A stretch of 64,000 bases of DNA from Corallococcus sp. EGB (GTDB lineage Bacteria; Myxococcota; Myxococcia; Myxococcales; Myxococcaceae). Shown piece by piece: positions 41,247-52,171 of this stretch; position 1 is the first letter of the stretch; every line of letters begins with the position of its first letter. The stretch spans positions 3,906,001-3,970,000 of the forward strand of contig NZ_CP079946.1 of assembly GCF_019968905.1 (NCBI RefSeq), read 5' to 3'. The position numbers were made by a program, and so were the translations under genes. Under the pieces are notes generated by a model, which made no database searches, had not been told where the DNA came from, and saw nothing but the letters and a program-made list of their open reading frames with translations.

Positions 41247-41289
41247 CGAACGTAGACGAACCTCACTGTATCCAGAAAGGACGCACCCG

Positions 41290-41874
41290 ATGCCCTTCAC
41301 GCTGCCCGAGCTCCCCTACAAGAAGGACGCGCTGGCCCCGCACATGAGCGCGGAGACGCTGGAGTACCACCACGACAAGCACCACGCGACGTACGTGAAC
41401 AAGCTGAACGAGCTGACCGCCGGCAAGCCCGAGGCCAGCAAGTCGCTGGAGGAGGTCATCCTCAGCAGCGACGGTCCCGTGTTCAACAACGCGGCCCAGG
41501 TGTGGAACCACACGTTCTTCTGGAACTGCATGAAGCCGGCCGGCGGCGGCAAGCCGACGGGTGAGCTGGCGGACGCCATCAACCGCGACTTCGGCTCCTT
41601 CGACGAGTTCAAGAAGCAGTTCTCCGACGCCGCCGCCACGCAGTTCGGCTCCGGTTGGGCCTGGCTGGTGAAGGATGGCAACAAGCTGGCCGTCATGAAG
41701 ACGTCCAACGCGGACCTGCCGATGAAGCACGGCAAGAAGGCGCTGCTCACCATCGACGTGTGGGAGCACGCCTATTACATCGACTACCGCAACGCGCGCC
41801 CCAAGTTCATCGAGACCTTCCTCAACAGCCTCGTGAACTGGGACTTCGTGGCCCAGAACTTCAAGAACCCCTGA
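41290..41874 (+). CDS. sodB: Iron superoxide dismutase
   Basis: A 194-aa cytosolic Fe-type superoxide dismutase. Metal ligands: His in YEYHHDKHHATYV (N-terminal helix), His in NHTFFWNCM, and Asp/His in DVWEHAYY. The residues NNAAQVWNHTFFW, with Gln just before the second ligand, favour iron over manganese. AAAGGA lies upstream of the ATG. A GC-rich hairpin follows. Confidence 0.96.
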   Translation: MPFTLPELPYKKDALAPHMSAETLEYHHDKHHATYVNKLNELTAGKPEASKSLEEVILSSDGPVFNNAAQVWNHTFFWNCMKPAGGGKPTGELADAINRDFGSFDEFKKQFSDAAATQFGSGWAWLVKDGNKLAVMKTSNADLPMKHGKKALLTIDVWEHAYYIDYRNARPKFIETFLNSLVNWDFVAQNFKNP

Positions 41875-41895
41875 TGTGAAGCGGTGAAGTCACGG

Positions 41896-41939
41896 GAACC
41901 GCGCGGCCCGGCTCGGCACGGTCCGGAGCGGCGCGGTTC
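41896..41939 (+). terminator. Hairpin after sodB
   Basis: A 9-bp perfect stem, GAACCGCGC (41896-41904) with GCGCGGTTC (41931-41939), 22 bases after the sodB stop; no T run, so efficiency is uncertain. Confidence 0.5.
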
Positions 41940-41949
41940 TCGGATGCGG

Positions 41950-42102
41950 TCAGTGAGGCTCGCACCAGTCGATGCGGCGCTTCTGGCCCTGGGCGTAGCA
42001 GGCCTCTTCCTACGCCGGCGTCGTCGCGCTGTGCATGCACGCAACCTTGCTGTCGATACAGTTCGCACAAGGACCTGCCGCCAGCGCCATCTTGAGCTTC
42101 AT
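41950..42102 (-). pseudogene. Cys-rich mini-gene with an in-frame TAG
   Basis: On the minus strand, GGAGG stands 5 bases before an ATG (42102). The frame gives 30 residues (with C12, C15 and C22), a TAG at 42012-42010, then 19 more residues in the same frame with two Cys (EEACYAQGQKRRIDWC) and a TGA at 41952-41950. The regular Cys spacing across the TAG and the good ribosome site suggest one 50-residue Cys-rich peptide interrupted by a nonsense mutation. It could instead be a working 30-residue peptide. The remaining 42103-42346 shows no gene. Confidence 0.4.
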
Positions 42103-42346
42103 CACGACCTCCGGTTGGGGTCGGACCGCAATGGCAATCCAACACTGTCAGTGTGATGAAGGCCGGCTCCCGTCAATCCCTCCACAAGAAACAGTCGGGA
42201 TGGAGGGTTTGTCTTCAGGGGACGACTCGCAGGCGGAGACGGCGGCGGCGAGCCGGGACAGGACGCGCGTGGGCTTTCCTCGGTGAGGCAAGGACGGGGC
42301 CTTTCGACGCCCTGACACCGGCCGGGAAAATCCTTGCAGCGAAAGT

Positions 42347-42926
42347 TCAGCGGGCCGGACCGAGCAGCCGCGCCAGGCTGAGGTCCACCTGGCTCAAGAC
42401 CCGCGCGGCGATGCTGTCCACCGATGCGGCGCTGACCCCCAGGCGTTCGCAGAGCTGCCGCGTCGTGGCCTCCGCCACCTGTTCCCGTGTGCGGCTGAGC
42501 CAGCGCGACACGGTGGACATGGGCACGCGGTAGAGCGCCGCGATGGCCTCCAGGGACAGCGCCTCCACGTGGGGGCGAGCGATCCACCCCGGACACGAAC
42601 GCGCCAACGTCGCGGAGGTAGTGGTCCTCGAAGCACTGGAGCGCGGCGTGGTCGTGCCGCAGACATCCGAAGGTCAGGTACAGCTCCAGGAGGGCAGGGG
42701 AGGCCCCGCTCAGGACGTCCAGGAGCGTGGAGGGGGACGTCAGCCGCTCCGCGACAAAGGCCGCGAAGGCGGAAGGGTCCAGCTCCAGCCCGGGCCAGTG
42801 CAACCGGGCGCGGTCCACCGCCGAGGCGAGCAGGGCCTCCAGTCGAGCGGGCTCCGGAAGCGAACCCGGGGCACAGCCAGAGGCCGCGAGGAAGGCGGAG
42901 GCCAGCGGTGTGGGAAGGGAGGACAC
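42347..42926 (-). pseudogene. Broken myxobacterial sigma-70-like gene
   Basis: Two frames together resemble the sigma-70-like family typical of Myxococcales (TIGR03001 type). Frame one (42926 to about 42590) gives ~112 residues ending [20 protein letters not shown]...YLRDVGAF. Frame two (about 42600 to 42347) gives the C-terminal helix-turn-helix, [20 protein letters not shown], ending SQVDLSLARLL. The middle ~80 residues usual for the family are missing and the frames do not join, so an internal deletion with frameshift has destroyed it. Genome-sequence error could explain a frameshift but not the missing middle. Confidence 0.65.
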
Positions 42927-43040
42927 GCCTGGAACGCTACCACCCGTTCACCATCGTCGGCGGAGCCCACGTTGCTGGTGACCCCCATCTGTTCCGCGGG
43001 CAAGAATGCCGGCGCGGTTCACCTTCCAGAGGAAACGGCC

Positions 43041-44129
43041 ATGCGCGTCATCAACTTCAATCCCGGCCCCGCGGGCCTCCCCACAACAGCGCTGGAGCGA
43101 GCCCGGGACGAGCTGCTCGACTTCCAGGGCACCGGGATGTCGATCATCGAGCACAGCCACCGGGGCAAGGCCTTCGAGGCGGTCCACAACGAGGCCATTG
43201 GCCTGGTCAGGGAGCTGCTCGCCGTTCCGGACACCCATGAGGTCCTCTTCCTCCAGGGCGGCGCCTCGCAGCAGTTCGCGCAGGTGCCCATGAACTTCCT
43301 CACCCGGGACGCCTCCGCGGACTACGTGGTGACGGGAGGCTGGAGCGAGAAGGCGGTGGACGAGGCGCGCTACTACGGCACGCCGCGCATCGCCGCGAAC
43401 ACGATGGACAAGGACAAGCGCTTCACGCGCGTGCCCACGCAGGCGGAACTCCAGCTCGATCCGAAGGCCGCCTACGTCCACATGACGAGCAACAACACGC
43501 TCTTCGGGACGCAATGGCACACGTTCCCGGACGTGGGGCAGGTGCCGCTGGTGGCGGACATGAGCTCTGACATCCTGTGGAAGCCCATTGACGTCAGGCG
43601 CTTCGCGCTCATCTACGCGGGAGCGCAGAAGAACATCGGGCCGTCAGGCATTGTCCTGGTGCTGGTGGACAAGGCGTTCATGGCGAAGGGCCGGAAGGAC
43701 ATCCCGAAGATCTTCCGCTACACGACCTACGCGGAGAACAACTCGCTCTACAACACGCCCCCGACCTTCTCCATCTACCTGTGCCGCAACGTGCTCGCGT
43801 GGATCAAGGGCGTGGGCGGCCTGAAGCAGGTGGAGGCCTGGAACCGCGAGAAGGGCGATTTGCTGTACTCGGCCATCGACCGCAACGCGGGCTTCTACCG
43901 GGCCCCGGTGGAGAAGGCGTCACGCTCGTACATGAACGTCGTCTTCCGCCTGCGTGACGAAAAGCTGGAAGAGGCCTTCGTGGCCGAAGGCGCCAAGGCT
44001 GGCATGGTGGGAATGAAGGGCCACCGCATCACGGGCGGCATCCGCGTGTCGCTGTACAATGCGGTGACCGTGGACCACGTGAAGACGCTGGTGTCCTTCA
44101 TGGACGACTTCGCGAAGCGGAACGGGTAG
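43041..44129 (+). CDS. serC: Phosphoserine aminotransferase
   Basis: A 362-aa fold-type I PLP enzyme that converts 3-phosphohydroxypyruvate and glutamate to phosphoserine (serine and vitamin B6 pathways). N-terminal [23 protein letters not shown], the substrate loop [16 protein letters not shown] and the PLP Lys197 in [11 protein letters not shown] identify SerC. AGAGGAAACGGCC precedes the ATG at 43041. serA/serB are not adjacent. A strong hairpin terminator follows. Confidence 0.97.
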   Translation: MRVINFNPGPAGLPTTALERARDELLDFQGTGMSIIEHSHRGKAFEAVHNEAIGLVRELLAVPDTHEVLFLQGGASQQFAQVPMNFLTRDASADYVVTGGWSEKAVDEARYYGTPRIAANTMDKDKRFTRVPTQAELQLDPKAAYVHMTSNNTLFGTQWHTFPDVGQVPLVADMSSDILWKPIDVRRFALIYAGAQKNIGPSGIVLVLVDKAFMAKGRKDIPKIFRYTTYAENNSLYNTPPTFSIYLCRNVLAWIKGVGGLKQVEAWNREKGDLLYSAIDRNAGFYRAPVEKASRSYMNVVFRLRDEKLEEAFVAEGAKAGMVGMKGHRITGGIRVSLYNAVTVDHVKTLVSFMDDFAKRNG

Positions 44130-44149
44130 CTCCAGCGTCCTCCCAGGCA

Positions 44150-44180
44150 GGCCGGGGCGATCACCAGCGCCCCGGCCTTG
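44150..44180 (+). terminator. Terminator after serC
   Basis: A 10-bp perfect stem, GGCCGGGGCG (44150-44159) with CGCCCCGGCC (44168-44177) and an 8-nt loop, followed by TTGAATC. Confidence 0.8.
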
Positions 44181-44218
44181 AATCACGGCGGCTCTGACGG
44201 AAAGAGGGGGGACGACGC

Positions 44219-44533
44219 GTGGAGTCCTTCGAATGGCTCGCGAATGTCCTCGCCCGAATCGACAGCTTGCCGGAGCGGACACATGGACTCTAGGTCCAGG
44301 GGAAGCCTCCGCTGAGCGTGCGGACCCGCACGATTGTTCTGGAGCGGGATTTCTACTCGGACGAGCTCCCTGAGTTCGCACGCATGCACGGGTTGAGCGA
44401 GACGCTCTCCATCTCTGCCGCACAACAAATCGTCTCGAACGCCCGGCTCCAAAAGGCGAAGGCCACTCCGGCGGAGTTCGTGGCGGCCTTCAACTTCTAC
44501 TGGGATAACGATGCGTTCATCAATCTGGAGTGA
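44219..44533 (+). pseudogene. DUF7716-like gene with an in-frame TAG
   Basis: A GTG at 44219 after AGAGGGGGG opens a frame reading VESFEWLANVLARIDSLPER, then a TAG at 44291-44293, and the same frame continues to 44533 with ERDFYSDELPEFARMHGLSE, a Val-rich helix and TPAEFVAAFNFYWDNDAFI. The two parts together match the layout that I remember for DUF7716 (an immunity-associated small protein). A single nonsense codon appears to have silenced it. A GTG at 44318 could restart translation of the C-terminal 71 residues. Confidence 0.55.
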
Positions 44534-44599
44534 ATGGCGGATTCAATCGGCTTCTGGCTCGTTGACGCGAGTGTCCTGCCGTTCGCATCAGGCTGCCGG

Positions 44600-44723
44600 A
44601 TTCGAGTTCGTGGAGACAACCCTGCTGGTCGATATGCATAACTCCGGCGTGCAGCGGCTGTCTTTCAAGGCACAGCTCAACACTGCGACCTCGACCACCA
44701 CGATCTACAGGAGTCCGCCGTGA
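44600..44723 (+). pseudogene. Possible C-terminal remnant of a toxin gene
   Basis: A frame open from 44511 gives a coding-like end (about residues from FEFVETTLLVDMHNSGVQRL to TTIYRSPP) without any good start. Its stop overlaps the start of the following small gene by GTGA, the same arrangement as the RHS toxin and its immunity gene earlier in the window. This suggests a toxin tail whose main body has been lost. The evidence is positional; I recognise no motif. Confidence 0.3.
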
Positions 44724-45055
44724 CCGCCGAGGAGATGACACGCATCATTGACACCCTTTACGCGCACAGGGCTCCGGCGCTTCCTGCGCATGCCCTCGCC
44801 GAGATCTTTAACAGGATGCTCTGGTGTCTGGACGACGAGGGCGCTGCACTGCTCCAGGTCGGAGAGGACTGGCTTTCGTCAGATGATCGCGGCCGGGTGG
44901 CGATCGCTCTCGCCATGGATGAGACGTTCCCGTTCAATGATTCGAAGAAAATGGATGAGGTTCTGAGCTGGATTTCGTCCAAGTGGCCCGACCTGTCCGC
45001 AAGGTGCCAGAGGATCCGAGAAATGCGAGCGGCCAGCGAGTCCGGTGACTCGTAG
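44720..45055 (+). CDS. Small hypothetical protein, putative immunity protein
   Basis: A 111-aa soluble, acidic, all-helical-looking protein with no signal peptide. The GTG at 44720 is 6 bases after AGGAG and overlaps the stop of the preceding remnant (GTGA). Trp/Asp-rich segments (LLQVGEDWLSSDDRGRVAIA) and its place behind a toxin-like tail suggest an orphan immunity protein kept for protection against siblings' toxins. No family is recognised. The 236 bases after it hold no gene. Confidence 0.6.
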   Translation: MTAEEMTRIIDTLYAHRAPALPAHALAEIFNRMLWCLDDEGAALLQVGEDWLSSDDRGRVAIALAMDETFPFNDSKKMDEVLSWISSKWPDLSARCQRIREMRAASESGDS

Positions 45056-45291
45056 CCACAACCTTCACCTTCCACCACACCCCGCTGCTCCGAGGGAGCT
45101 GCAGTTCCAAAGATTCTTCTTCGTTACCGCCCCGAGCCTGCTGCATCCGCTTCCCAGGGGCATCTGCCACTGACTCGCAGCAGGCTGCCAGACCCATGCG
45201 AGGGAATGACACTCACGGAAGATGACAGTTGGGAGTCAGTTCCCACTGGAGGGGGCGGAATCGTGTGGGTCGAGGCGGGATACTTCGCCCC

Positions 45292-46155
45292 ATGACGCCA
45301 GGTAAAGAGTTGCAGCATCACCCCGGGGCCTCCGGGGCGGCGCGGCGGGGGCGTGCGGGAGTCGCGCGGCTCGCCTTCGAGCGGGTCGGCGCCCGCACCG
45401 TGGTGCGCAGCGCGCTCGCACACAGTCCCTTGCGGCTGCTCACGCCGCGCAACCACGGACACGCCGCCTGGGTCTACACGAGCTCGCTGGGTGGCGGACT
45501 CGTGGATGGTGACCACCTCTCCCTGGACATGGACGTGGCCGGGGGCGCCGCCGCGCTGCTGTCCAGTCAGGGCGCCCACCGCGTCTACCGCTCGCCCCAC
45601 GGCTGCCGCAGCGACCTGTCGGCGCGCGTGGGGGCGGGGGCGTTCCTCGCGCTCGTGCCAGACCCCACCATGTGCTTCGCTGGAGCCCGGTACACGCAGC
45701 ACCAGGAGATCCACCTCGCCCCGGACGCCTCGCTCGTCGTGATGGACCTGGTCGTCGCCGGCCGCAGCGCCAACGGGGAGCGTTGGGCCTTCACCCGGTA
45801 CGCCTCCACCCTGCACGTCCACCGGGAGGGCAGGGCCCTGGTGGACGAGCGCTGGCTCCTGGACCCCGCCCATGGGGCGCTTCCCGAGCGGCTGGGCCGC
45901 TTCGACGCGCTCGGCACCGTCCTGCTGGTGGGACCTGCTCTGGCCTCGGCCCGTGAGGCGCTGGCGGCGCGCATTGGCGCGATGCCCCTCTCCCCGCGCG
46001 CGGGGCAGGTCTGCTCCGCCAGTCCCCTGGGCGCGGAGGGGCTGCTGGTGCGGGCCGCGTCCACCTCGGCGGAAGGTCTGCTGAGGACGGCCCGCGAATG
46101 GCTGTCATTTCTTACCCCGCTGCTGGGAGACGACCCCTGGACGCGGCGGGCATGA
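45292..46155 (+). CDS. ureD: Urease accessory protein UreD
   Basis: A 287-aa UreD (UreH) protein, the scaffold that binds apo-urease and, with UreF and UreG, guides nickel and CO2 into the active site. Motifs: LTPRNHGHAAWVYTSSLGGG, then GDHLSLDMDVAGGA, SSQGAHRVYRS and PDPTMCFAGARY. It opens the urease operon; ureAB follows after 183 bases that hold no other gene. The ATG at 45292 was chosen because the upstream extension is not coding-like. Confidence 0.93.
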   Translation: MTPGKELQHHPGASGAARRGRAGVARLAFERVGARTVVRSALAHSPLRLLTPRNHGHAAWVYTSSLGGGLVDGDHLSLDMDVAGGAAALLSSQGAHRVYRSPHGCRSDLSARVGAGAFLALVPDPTMCFAGARYTQHQEIHLAPDASLVVMDLVVAGRSANGERWAFTRYASTLHVHREGRALVDERWLLDPAHGALPERLGRFDALGTVLLVGPALASAREALAARIGAMPLSPRAGQVCSASPLGAEGLLVRAASTSAEGLLRTAREWLSFLTPLLGDDPWTRRA

Positions 46156-46338
46156 GTGTTCAGTACTGACAGGAGATGCCCCCGAGGTCAGTGGTTATGT
46201 TTGGAATTGTTCGTAGCGCTGCCGGTGACGTCCCCTGGAAACGCTCCATGGGCTTCCCGCTCGCTGCGTCTGGCCAATCCCGTGTAGCTCGGGCGCCGGC
46301 CCGTCAGGTGCCTGCCTGGGGCCACCCGGAGTCTGAAC

Positions 46339-47099
46339 ATGCACCTCTCGCCGAGAGAGATTGACAAGCTCTTGCTGCACGGCGCTGGCTTCCTGGCCCA
46401 GAAACGACTGGCGCGAGGAGTTCGGCTCAACTACCCGGAGACGGTGGCATTGATTGCCACCCAGCTCCTGGAGTTCATCCGCGACGGCCGCGGCGTCGCC
46501 GAGCTGATGGACCTGGGGCGGAAGCTCCTGGGGCGCGCCCAGGTGATGGAGGGCGTGCCGGAGATGGTGGTGGAGGTGCAGGTGGAAGGCACCTTCCCGG
46601 ACGGCACGAAGCTGGTGACAGTGCACCACCCCGTCGAGGCCGAGCACGGGGACCTGTCCCTGGCGCTCCACGGCAGCTTCCTGCCGGTGCCGCCGCTGGA
46701 GCGCTTCGCGCGCTCGCCGCAGGACGAGGTGAAGCCGGGCGAGCTGTGGGTGAAGCCGGGCGAGGTGCTGCTCAATGAGGGCCGCGACGCCGTCACCCTG
46801 GAGGTGACGAACCGGGGCGACCGTCCCATCCAGGTGGGCAGCCACTACCCGTTCTTCGAGACGAACCGGGCGCTCGTGTTCAACCGCGCGAAGGCGTACG
46901 GGCGCCGGTTGGACATCCCCGCGGGCACGGCGGTGCGCTTCGAGCCCGGCGAGAAGAAGACGGTGTCCCTGGTGTCCATTGCCGGAGCGCGGGTGGTGTG
47001 GGGCGGCAACGCCTTGGGCAACGGCCCGGTGACGCCGGAGAACGAGCAGCGGGCGCTTGCCGAGGTGGCCGCGCGGGGCTTCGGTCACGAGGAGGGCGC

Positions 47100-47103
<4 letters not shown>
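46339..47103 (+). CDS. ureAB: Fused urease gamma-beta subunit
   Basis: A 254-aa natural fusion of the two small urease subunits. Residues 1-100 are gamma ([50 protein letters not shown]), a linker follows, and from about residue 130 comes beta ([54 protein letters not shown]). Fused forms are known from Helicobacter and some other bacteria. Its stop overlaps the ureC start (ATGA), so the ratio to UreC is fixed by coupling. Confidence 0.95.
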
Positions 47104-48815
<1,712 letters not shown>

Positions 48816-48824
48816 GGGACGGCC

Positions 48825-49487
48825 ATGGGCTTGGCGTGGAGGGTGCTGCAGCTGGGCGACTCGGCGTTCCCCACCGGGGGCTTCGCGCACTCGGGCGGGT
48901 TGGAGGCGGCGGTGCAGCAGGGCGAGGTGCGCGAGCGCGAGGGGCTGGCGCGCTTCGCTCGGGAGCTGCTCTGGCAGACGGGGCACGGGGCGCTCCCGCT
49001 GCTGGGGGCGGCCTGGCGTGAGCCCGCCACGCTGGAGGCGCTGGACGCGCGCGCGGAGTCCTTCCTCACCAACCACGTGGCCAACCGGGCCAGCCGCACG
49101 CAGGGGCGTGCCTTCCTGGACACGTGCGCCCGCATCTTCCCCGGGCAGGTGGGGCCCCTGCGGGAGAAGGCGCGGGCGGCGGGGCTGCGCTTCCACCACG
49201 CGCCCCTCTTCGGCGCGGTGCTGCGCGCGCTGGAGGTCGAGCTGTCCGACGCGCAGCAGCTCCTGCTCTCCCTGACGCTGAGGGGAGCGCTGTCCGCGGC
49301 GGTGCGAATCGGCATCGTGGGGACGCACGAGTCGCACCAGTTGCAGCACCAGTGCGCGCCGTTGCTCGACGAGGTGCTGGAGGCGTGTGCCGGGCTGGGG
49401 CCGGAGTCGCTGGCCCAGACGGCGCCGCTGCTGGACCTCTTCGGCGCGACGCACGACCGGCTCTACTCGAGGCTCTTTCTCTCCTGA
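48825..49487 (+). CDS. ureF: Urease accessory protein UreF
   Basis: A 220-aa UreF that acts as a GTPase-regulating partner of UreG within the UreD-UreF-UreG complex. The N-terminal LGDSAFPTGGFAHSGGLEAA is the family signature and the central TNHVANRASRTQGRAFLD and C-terminal RIGIVGTHESHQLQH agree. It stands 9 bases after ureC. The usual ureE gene is absent between ureC and ureF. Confidence 0.93.
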   Translation: MGLAWRVLQLGDSAFPTGGFAHSGGLEAAVQQGEVREREGLARFARELLWQTGHGALPLLGAAWREPATLEALDARAESFLTNHVANRASRTQGRAFLDTCARIFPGQVGPLREKARAAGLRFHHAPLFGAVLRALEVELSDAQQLLLSLTLRGALSAAVRIGIVGTHESHQLQHQCAPLLDEVLEACAGLGPESLAQTAPLLDLFGATHDRLYSRLFLS

Positions 49488-49495
49488 GGTGAACC

Positions 49496-50230
49496 ATGCA
49501 CGACGACCATCGCGGCCACGGCCATGACGACGACAACCACACCCATGAGGAGTGGGATCATCCGGGGCACTACCACGAGCGGGAGGTGCCACGGACGCGC
49601 GACTACTCCGCGAGGGCCTTCACCATCGGCATTGGCGGGCCGGTGGGGAGCGGGAAGACGGCCCTGGTGCTGGCGCTGTGCAAGGCGCTGCGCGACACGT
49701 ACCGGCTGGGCGTGGTGACGAACGACATCTTCACGAAGGAGGACGCGGAGTTCCTCACCCGGAACAAGGCGCTCGCGCCCGAGCGCATCAAGGCGGTGGA
49801 GACGGGCGGGTGCCCGCACGCGGCCATCCGCGAGGACATCAGCCACAACCTGCTGGCGCTCGAGAACCTGATGGAGGAACTCAAGCCGGAGCTCCTCATC
49901 GTGGAGAGCGGGGGCGACAACCTGGCGGCGCAGTACAGCCGGGAGCTGGCGGACTACACGGTCTACGTCATCGACGTGGCGGGCGGGGACAAGGTGCCGC
50001 GCAAGGGCGGGCCGGGGATTACCCAGTCGGACCTGCTCATCATCAACAAGACGGACCTGGCTCCGCACGTGGGCGCGGACCTGGGCGTCATGGACCGCGA
50101 CGCGAAGAAGATGCGAGGCGACGGCCCGTTCGTCTTCACGCAGGTGACGAAGGGCGTGGGGCTGCAGGAGGTCATCGACCACCTGCTCGCAGCGTGGCGC
50201 AAGGCCACGGGCGCCAAGCTCCGGAGCTGA
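49496..50230 (+). CDS. ureG: Urease accessory GTPase UreG with His-rich N-terminus
   Basis: A 244-aa nickel-delivery GTPase (SIMIBI class). Residues 1-28 hold nine His in an Asp/Gly-rich context and can bind nickel. Then P-loop [14 protein letters not shown], the metal-site CPH motif ([15 protein letters not shown]), [11 protein letters not shown] and the base-specificity NKTDLAP. Most UreG proteins lack such a tail, which is common where ureE is missing. It ends 4 bases before the convergent urea channel gene. Confidence 0.96.
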   Translation: MHDDHRGHGHDDDNHTHEEWDHPGHYHEREVPRTRDYSARAFTIGIGGPVGSGKTALVLALCKALRDTYRLGVVTNDIFTKEDAEFLTRNKALAPERIKAVETGGCPHAAIREDISHNLLALENLMEELKPELLIVESGGDNLAAQYSRELADYTVYVIDVAGGDKVPRKGGPGITQSDLLIINKTDLAPHVGADLGVMDRDAKKMRGDGPFVFTQVTKGVGLQEVIDHLLAAWRKATGAKLRS

Positions 50231-50234
50231 AGGT

Positions 50235-51326
50235 TCAGCGACGCAGCGGGAGGTGCTCCTCCGGACTCGTGACCTTGGGGAGCGGGACGGCCCGGAACAC
50301 CGGGCTGGCGTGCTGCAGGGCGAGGAAGACGAGCGTGGCGAGACAGAAGGGGAGCGTCAGCGCGGGAAGTCCCAGCGGGCCGAACAGCGCCGCGAGTCCG
50401 GCATAGAGCCCGGTCGCGGCAGCGGCGCCCACGACGCCATAGAGGGCGGTCTTCCAGTCCCACACGAGGAAGACGCCCGCCAGGGCCTCGGCGGCCACCA
50501 TGGCGTTGTAGCCCCACAGCCCGTGGTAGGCGTCGTGCCCATCGCCGCCGAGCAGCATGCCCACGATGAGTCCCACCACCGAGCCCACGAGCGCGAAGAG
50601 GGCTCCGATGCGGGACCACACGAGGAGGCCGAGCAGGATGAGCACGCCGGCCAGGGGAACATCGGCGAAGACGATCTGCCCGACGCCGCGGAGCACGGCC
50701 TCGAGCAGGGCTCCCACCTGGCTGCCAGCGACGCCGGAGGCGCCCTCGCGCAGGGCGGTGTTGATGGGCCCCTCCACGTGCCGGACGAGCATCGGGCTGT
50801 GGTGGAGATGGGTGGTCGTGAAGCTGACGAGGAGGCATGGCAGGGTGACGAGGTTGAAGGGCAGCGTCAGGGGCGGCAGGTGGAGCTGGTCCACCAGGAC
50901 GAGCGAGACGGCGACCATGACGAGGGTGCTCATGGCCGAGGCGACGACGGCGTAGAGGAGGAGGCTCGGGCTCCACGCCGGAAGGAGGAACGTCGCCAGG
51001 GCACCGCCGACGAGCGCGCCGTTGTATCCATACAGGCCCGCGCGAATGCGGGAGCGGTCGAGTCGCAGGAGGTGGGCGGTCGCGGTGGAGGCGACCACGC
51101 CGACCAGGGTGGCGACGCCGAGCCAGGCAGAGGCGGCGAAGATGCCGCAGAGGATGAGCAGGCCGCTCACCGGGTTGTTCGCGAAGAGGATTTGGCCAAC
51201 GCCTCGCAGGCAGGAGTCGATGAAGGCGAGCAAGGTACTGCGGTCCGCACGCTCGCCAAAGCGTGGCATCACGCCATTCCAGGGGAACCGCGTGCGCGAG
51301 AGGGGTTCGGTCGGGTCTGTCTGCAT
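50235..51326 (-). CDS. Urea channel of the UT family
   Basis: A 363-aa inner-membrane protein with about ten helices in two similar halves. Repeat signatures are seen twice: GVGQILFANNPVSGL/GVGQIVFADVPLAGV and LYGYNGALVGGALA/LWGYNAMVAAEALAG, each followed by LPPLTLPFNLVT/LPALTLPFCLAT. This is the plan of UT-type urea channels, which let urea in by diffusion. It is convergent with ureG and divergent from the nickel transporter gene; together they supply substrate and metal to urease. Confidence 0.92.
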   Translation of the reverse strand: MQTDPTEPLSRTRFPWNGVMPRFGERADRSTLLAFIDSCLRGVGQILFANNPVSGLLILCGIFAASAWLGVATLVGVVASTATAHLLRLDRSRIRAGLYGYNGALVGGALATFLLPAWSPSLLLYAVVASAMSTLVMVAVSLVLVDQLHLPPLTLPFNLVTLPCLLVSFTTTHLHHSPMLVRHVEGPINTALREGASGVAGSQVGALLEAVLRGVGQIVFADVPLAGVLILLGLLVWSRIGALFALVGSVVGLIVGMLLGGDGHDAYHGLWGYNAMVAAEALAGVFLVWDWKTALYGVVGAAAATGLYAGLAALFGPLGLPALTLPFCLATLVFLALQHASPVFRAVPLPKVTSPEEHLPLRR

Positions 51327-51384
51327 GCGATAGGGCGTGGATACTTCCGCTTGGCAGAGAAGGCCAATGTCTGGAATGAGTCAG

Positions 51385-51396
51385 GCAAGGCCTTGC
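51385..51396. promoter_or_regulatory. 12-bp palindrome between urea channel and nickel transporter genes
   Basis: GCAAGGCCTTGC is a perfect 12-bp palindrome, 59 bases upstream of the channel gene and 35 upstream of the transporter gene. It is a candidate operator for a shared nickel- or nitrogen-responsive regulator; I do not see a second copy before ureD. Confidence 0.35.
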
Positions 51397-51430
51397 AGGG
51401 GCGAGGGGCGCGACTGGGAGGCCCGAAGCA

Positions 51431-52153
51431 ATGGAAAGCAGACAGCCGCCCTCCCGGGGGATGGCTTGTGAGCGCGAGCCCGGCTATGGGCTTGTCCGCG
51501 TGCCTCCTCTTCTCTTCGCATTCACAGTGGGGCTGGGGCAGGGATTGCTCCACGCGGTGGGGCCTGACCACTGTGCGGCCATGGCCACGCTCGGCGCGCT
51601 GGGAGGTGGCCGTCGCCGGGCGGCGCTCCTGACGGCCCTGCGCTTCGCCCTGGGACATGCGGCCATGTTGGCCGGTGTGGCGGGCGTATGTCTGTTGGCG
51701 GGCGTGGGCCTCTCCGAGGCGTTCGAGCGCTGGGCGGAGATATTCGGGGGCGGGGTGCTCATCGCCCTCGCTGTCACGGCGCTGCTCTATCCGAACAGCG
51801 TGGGGCACGGCCATCCACACCTGCCCGGTCATGACCGGGAGCCGCACCTGCACACCCATGCCTCCGGCCACGTCAGCACCGCGGCCGGTGCGCTCATGGC
51901 GGTTTCAGGTGTGCGCTCACTGCTGCTGGCACTTCCGCCGCTACTGGTGGGAGGCAGCCTGAGCACGGCCGGCTGGACGTACCTGCCGGGCTTCGCCCTG
52001 GGAATCCTCCTGGGCATGGGGGCCGTGGGGCTGCTCTTCGCCGAGGGCTACTCGCGGATGAACCAGCGCCTCGGCGCCTGGCTCCATCGCGCCGTGGCGC
52101 TGGGGTCCGGAGCGCTGGGCCTGTTCTGGATTGGCTCGCGGCTGCGGCTCTGA
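51431..52153 (+). CDS. Nickel/cobalt transporter (NicO/UreH type)
   Basis: A 240-aa inner-membrane protein with six helices. The hallmark HAVGPDHCAAMATLG in helix 2, the His-rich cytosolic loop (GHGHPHLPGHDREPHLHTHA) and SGVRSLLLALPP are typical of NicO/UreH-like nickel permeases found with urease. It should bring in Ni2+ for the urease. The ATG at 51431 has GGGAGG 9 bases upstream; an ATG at 51461 would also keep all helices. A tRNA-Sec remnant starts 18 bases after its stop. Confidence 0.88.
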   Translation: MESRQPPSRGMACEREPGYGLVRVPPLLFAFTVGLGQGLLHAVGPDHCAAMATLGALGGGRRRAALLTALRFALGHAAMLAGVAGVCLLAGVGLSEAFERWAEIFGGGVLIALAVTALLYPNSVGHGHPHLPGHDREPHLHTHASGHVSTAAGALMAVSGVRSLLLALPPLLVGGSLSTAGWTYLPGFALGILLGMGAVGLLFAEGYSRMNQRLGAWLHRAVALGSGALGLFWIGSRLRL

Positions 52154-52171
52154 CTTCGGGCCGCAGGCAGA

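Noticed and set aside
42010-44293. Amber recoding (TAG read as an amino acid) linking two in-frame TAG genes
   Set aside because: Neighbouring intact genes use TAG as a normal stop (for example serC at 44127-44129), so nonsense mutations are the simpler reading.
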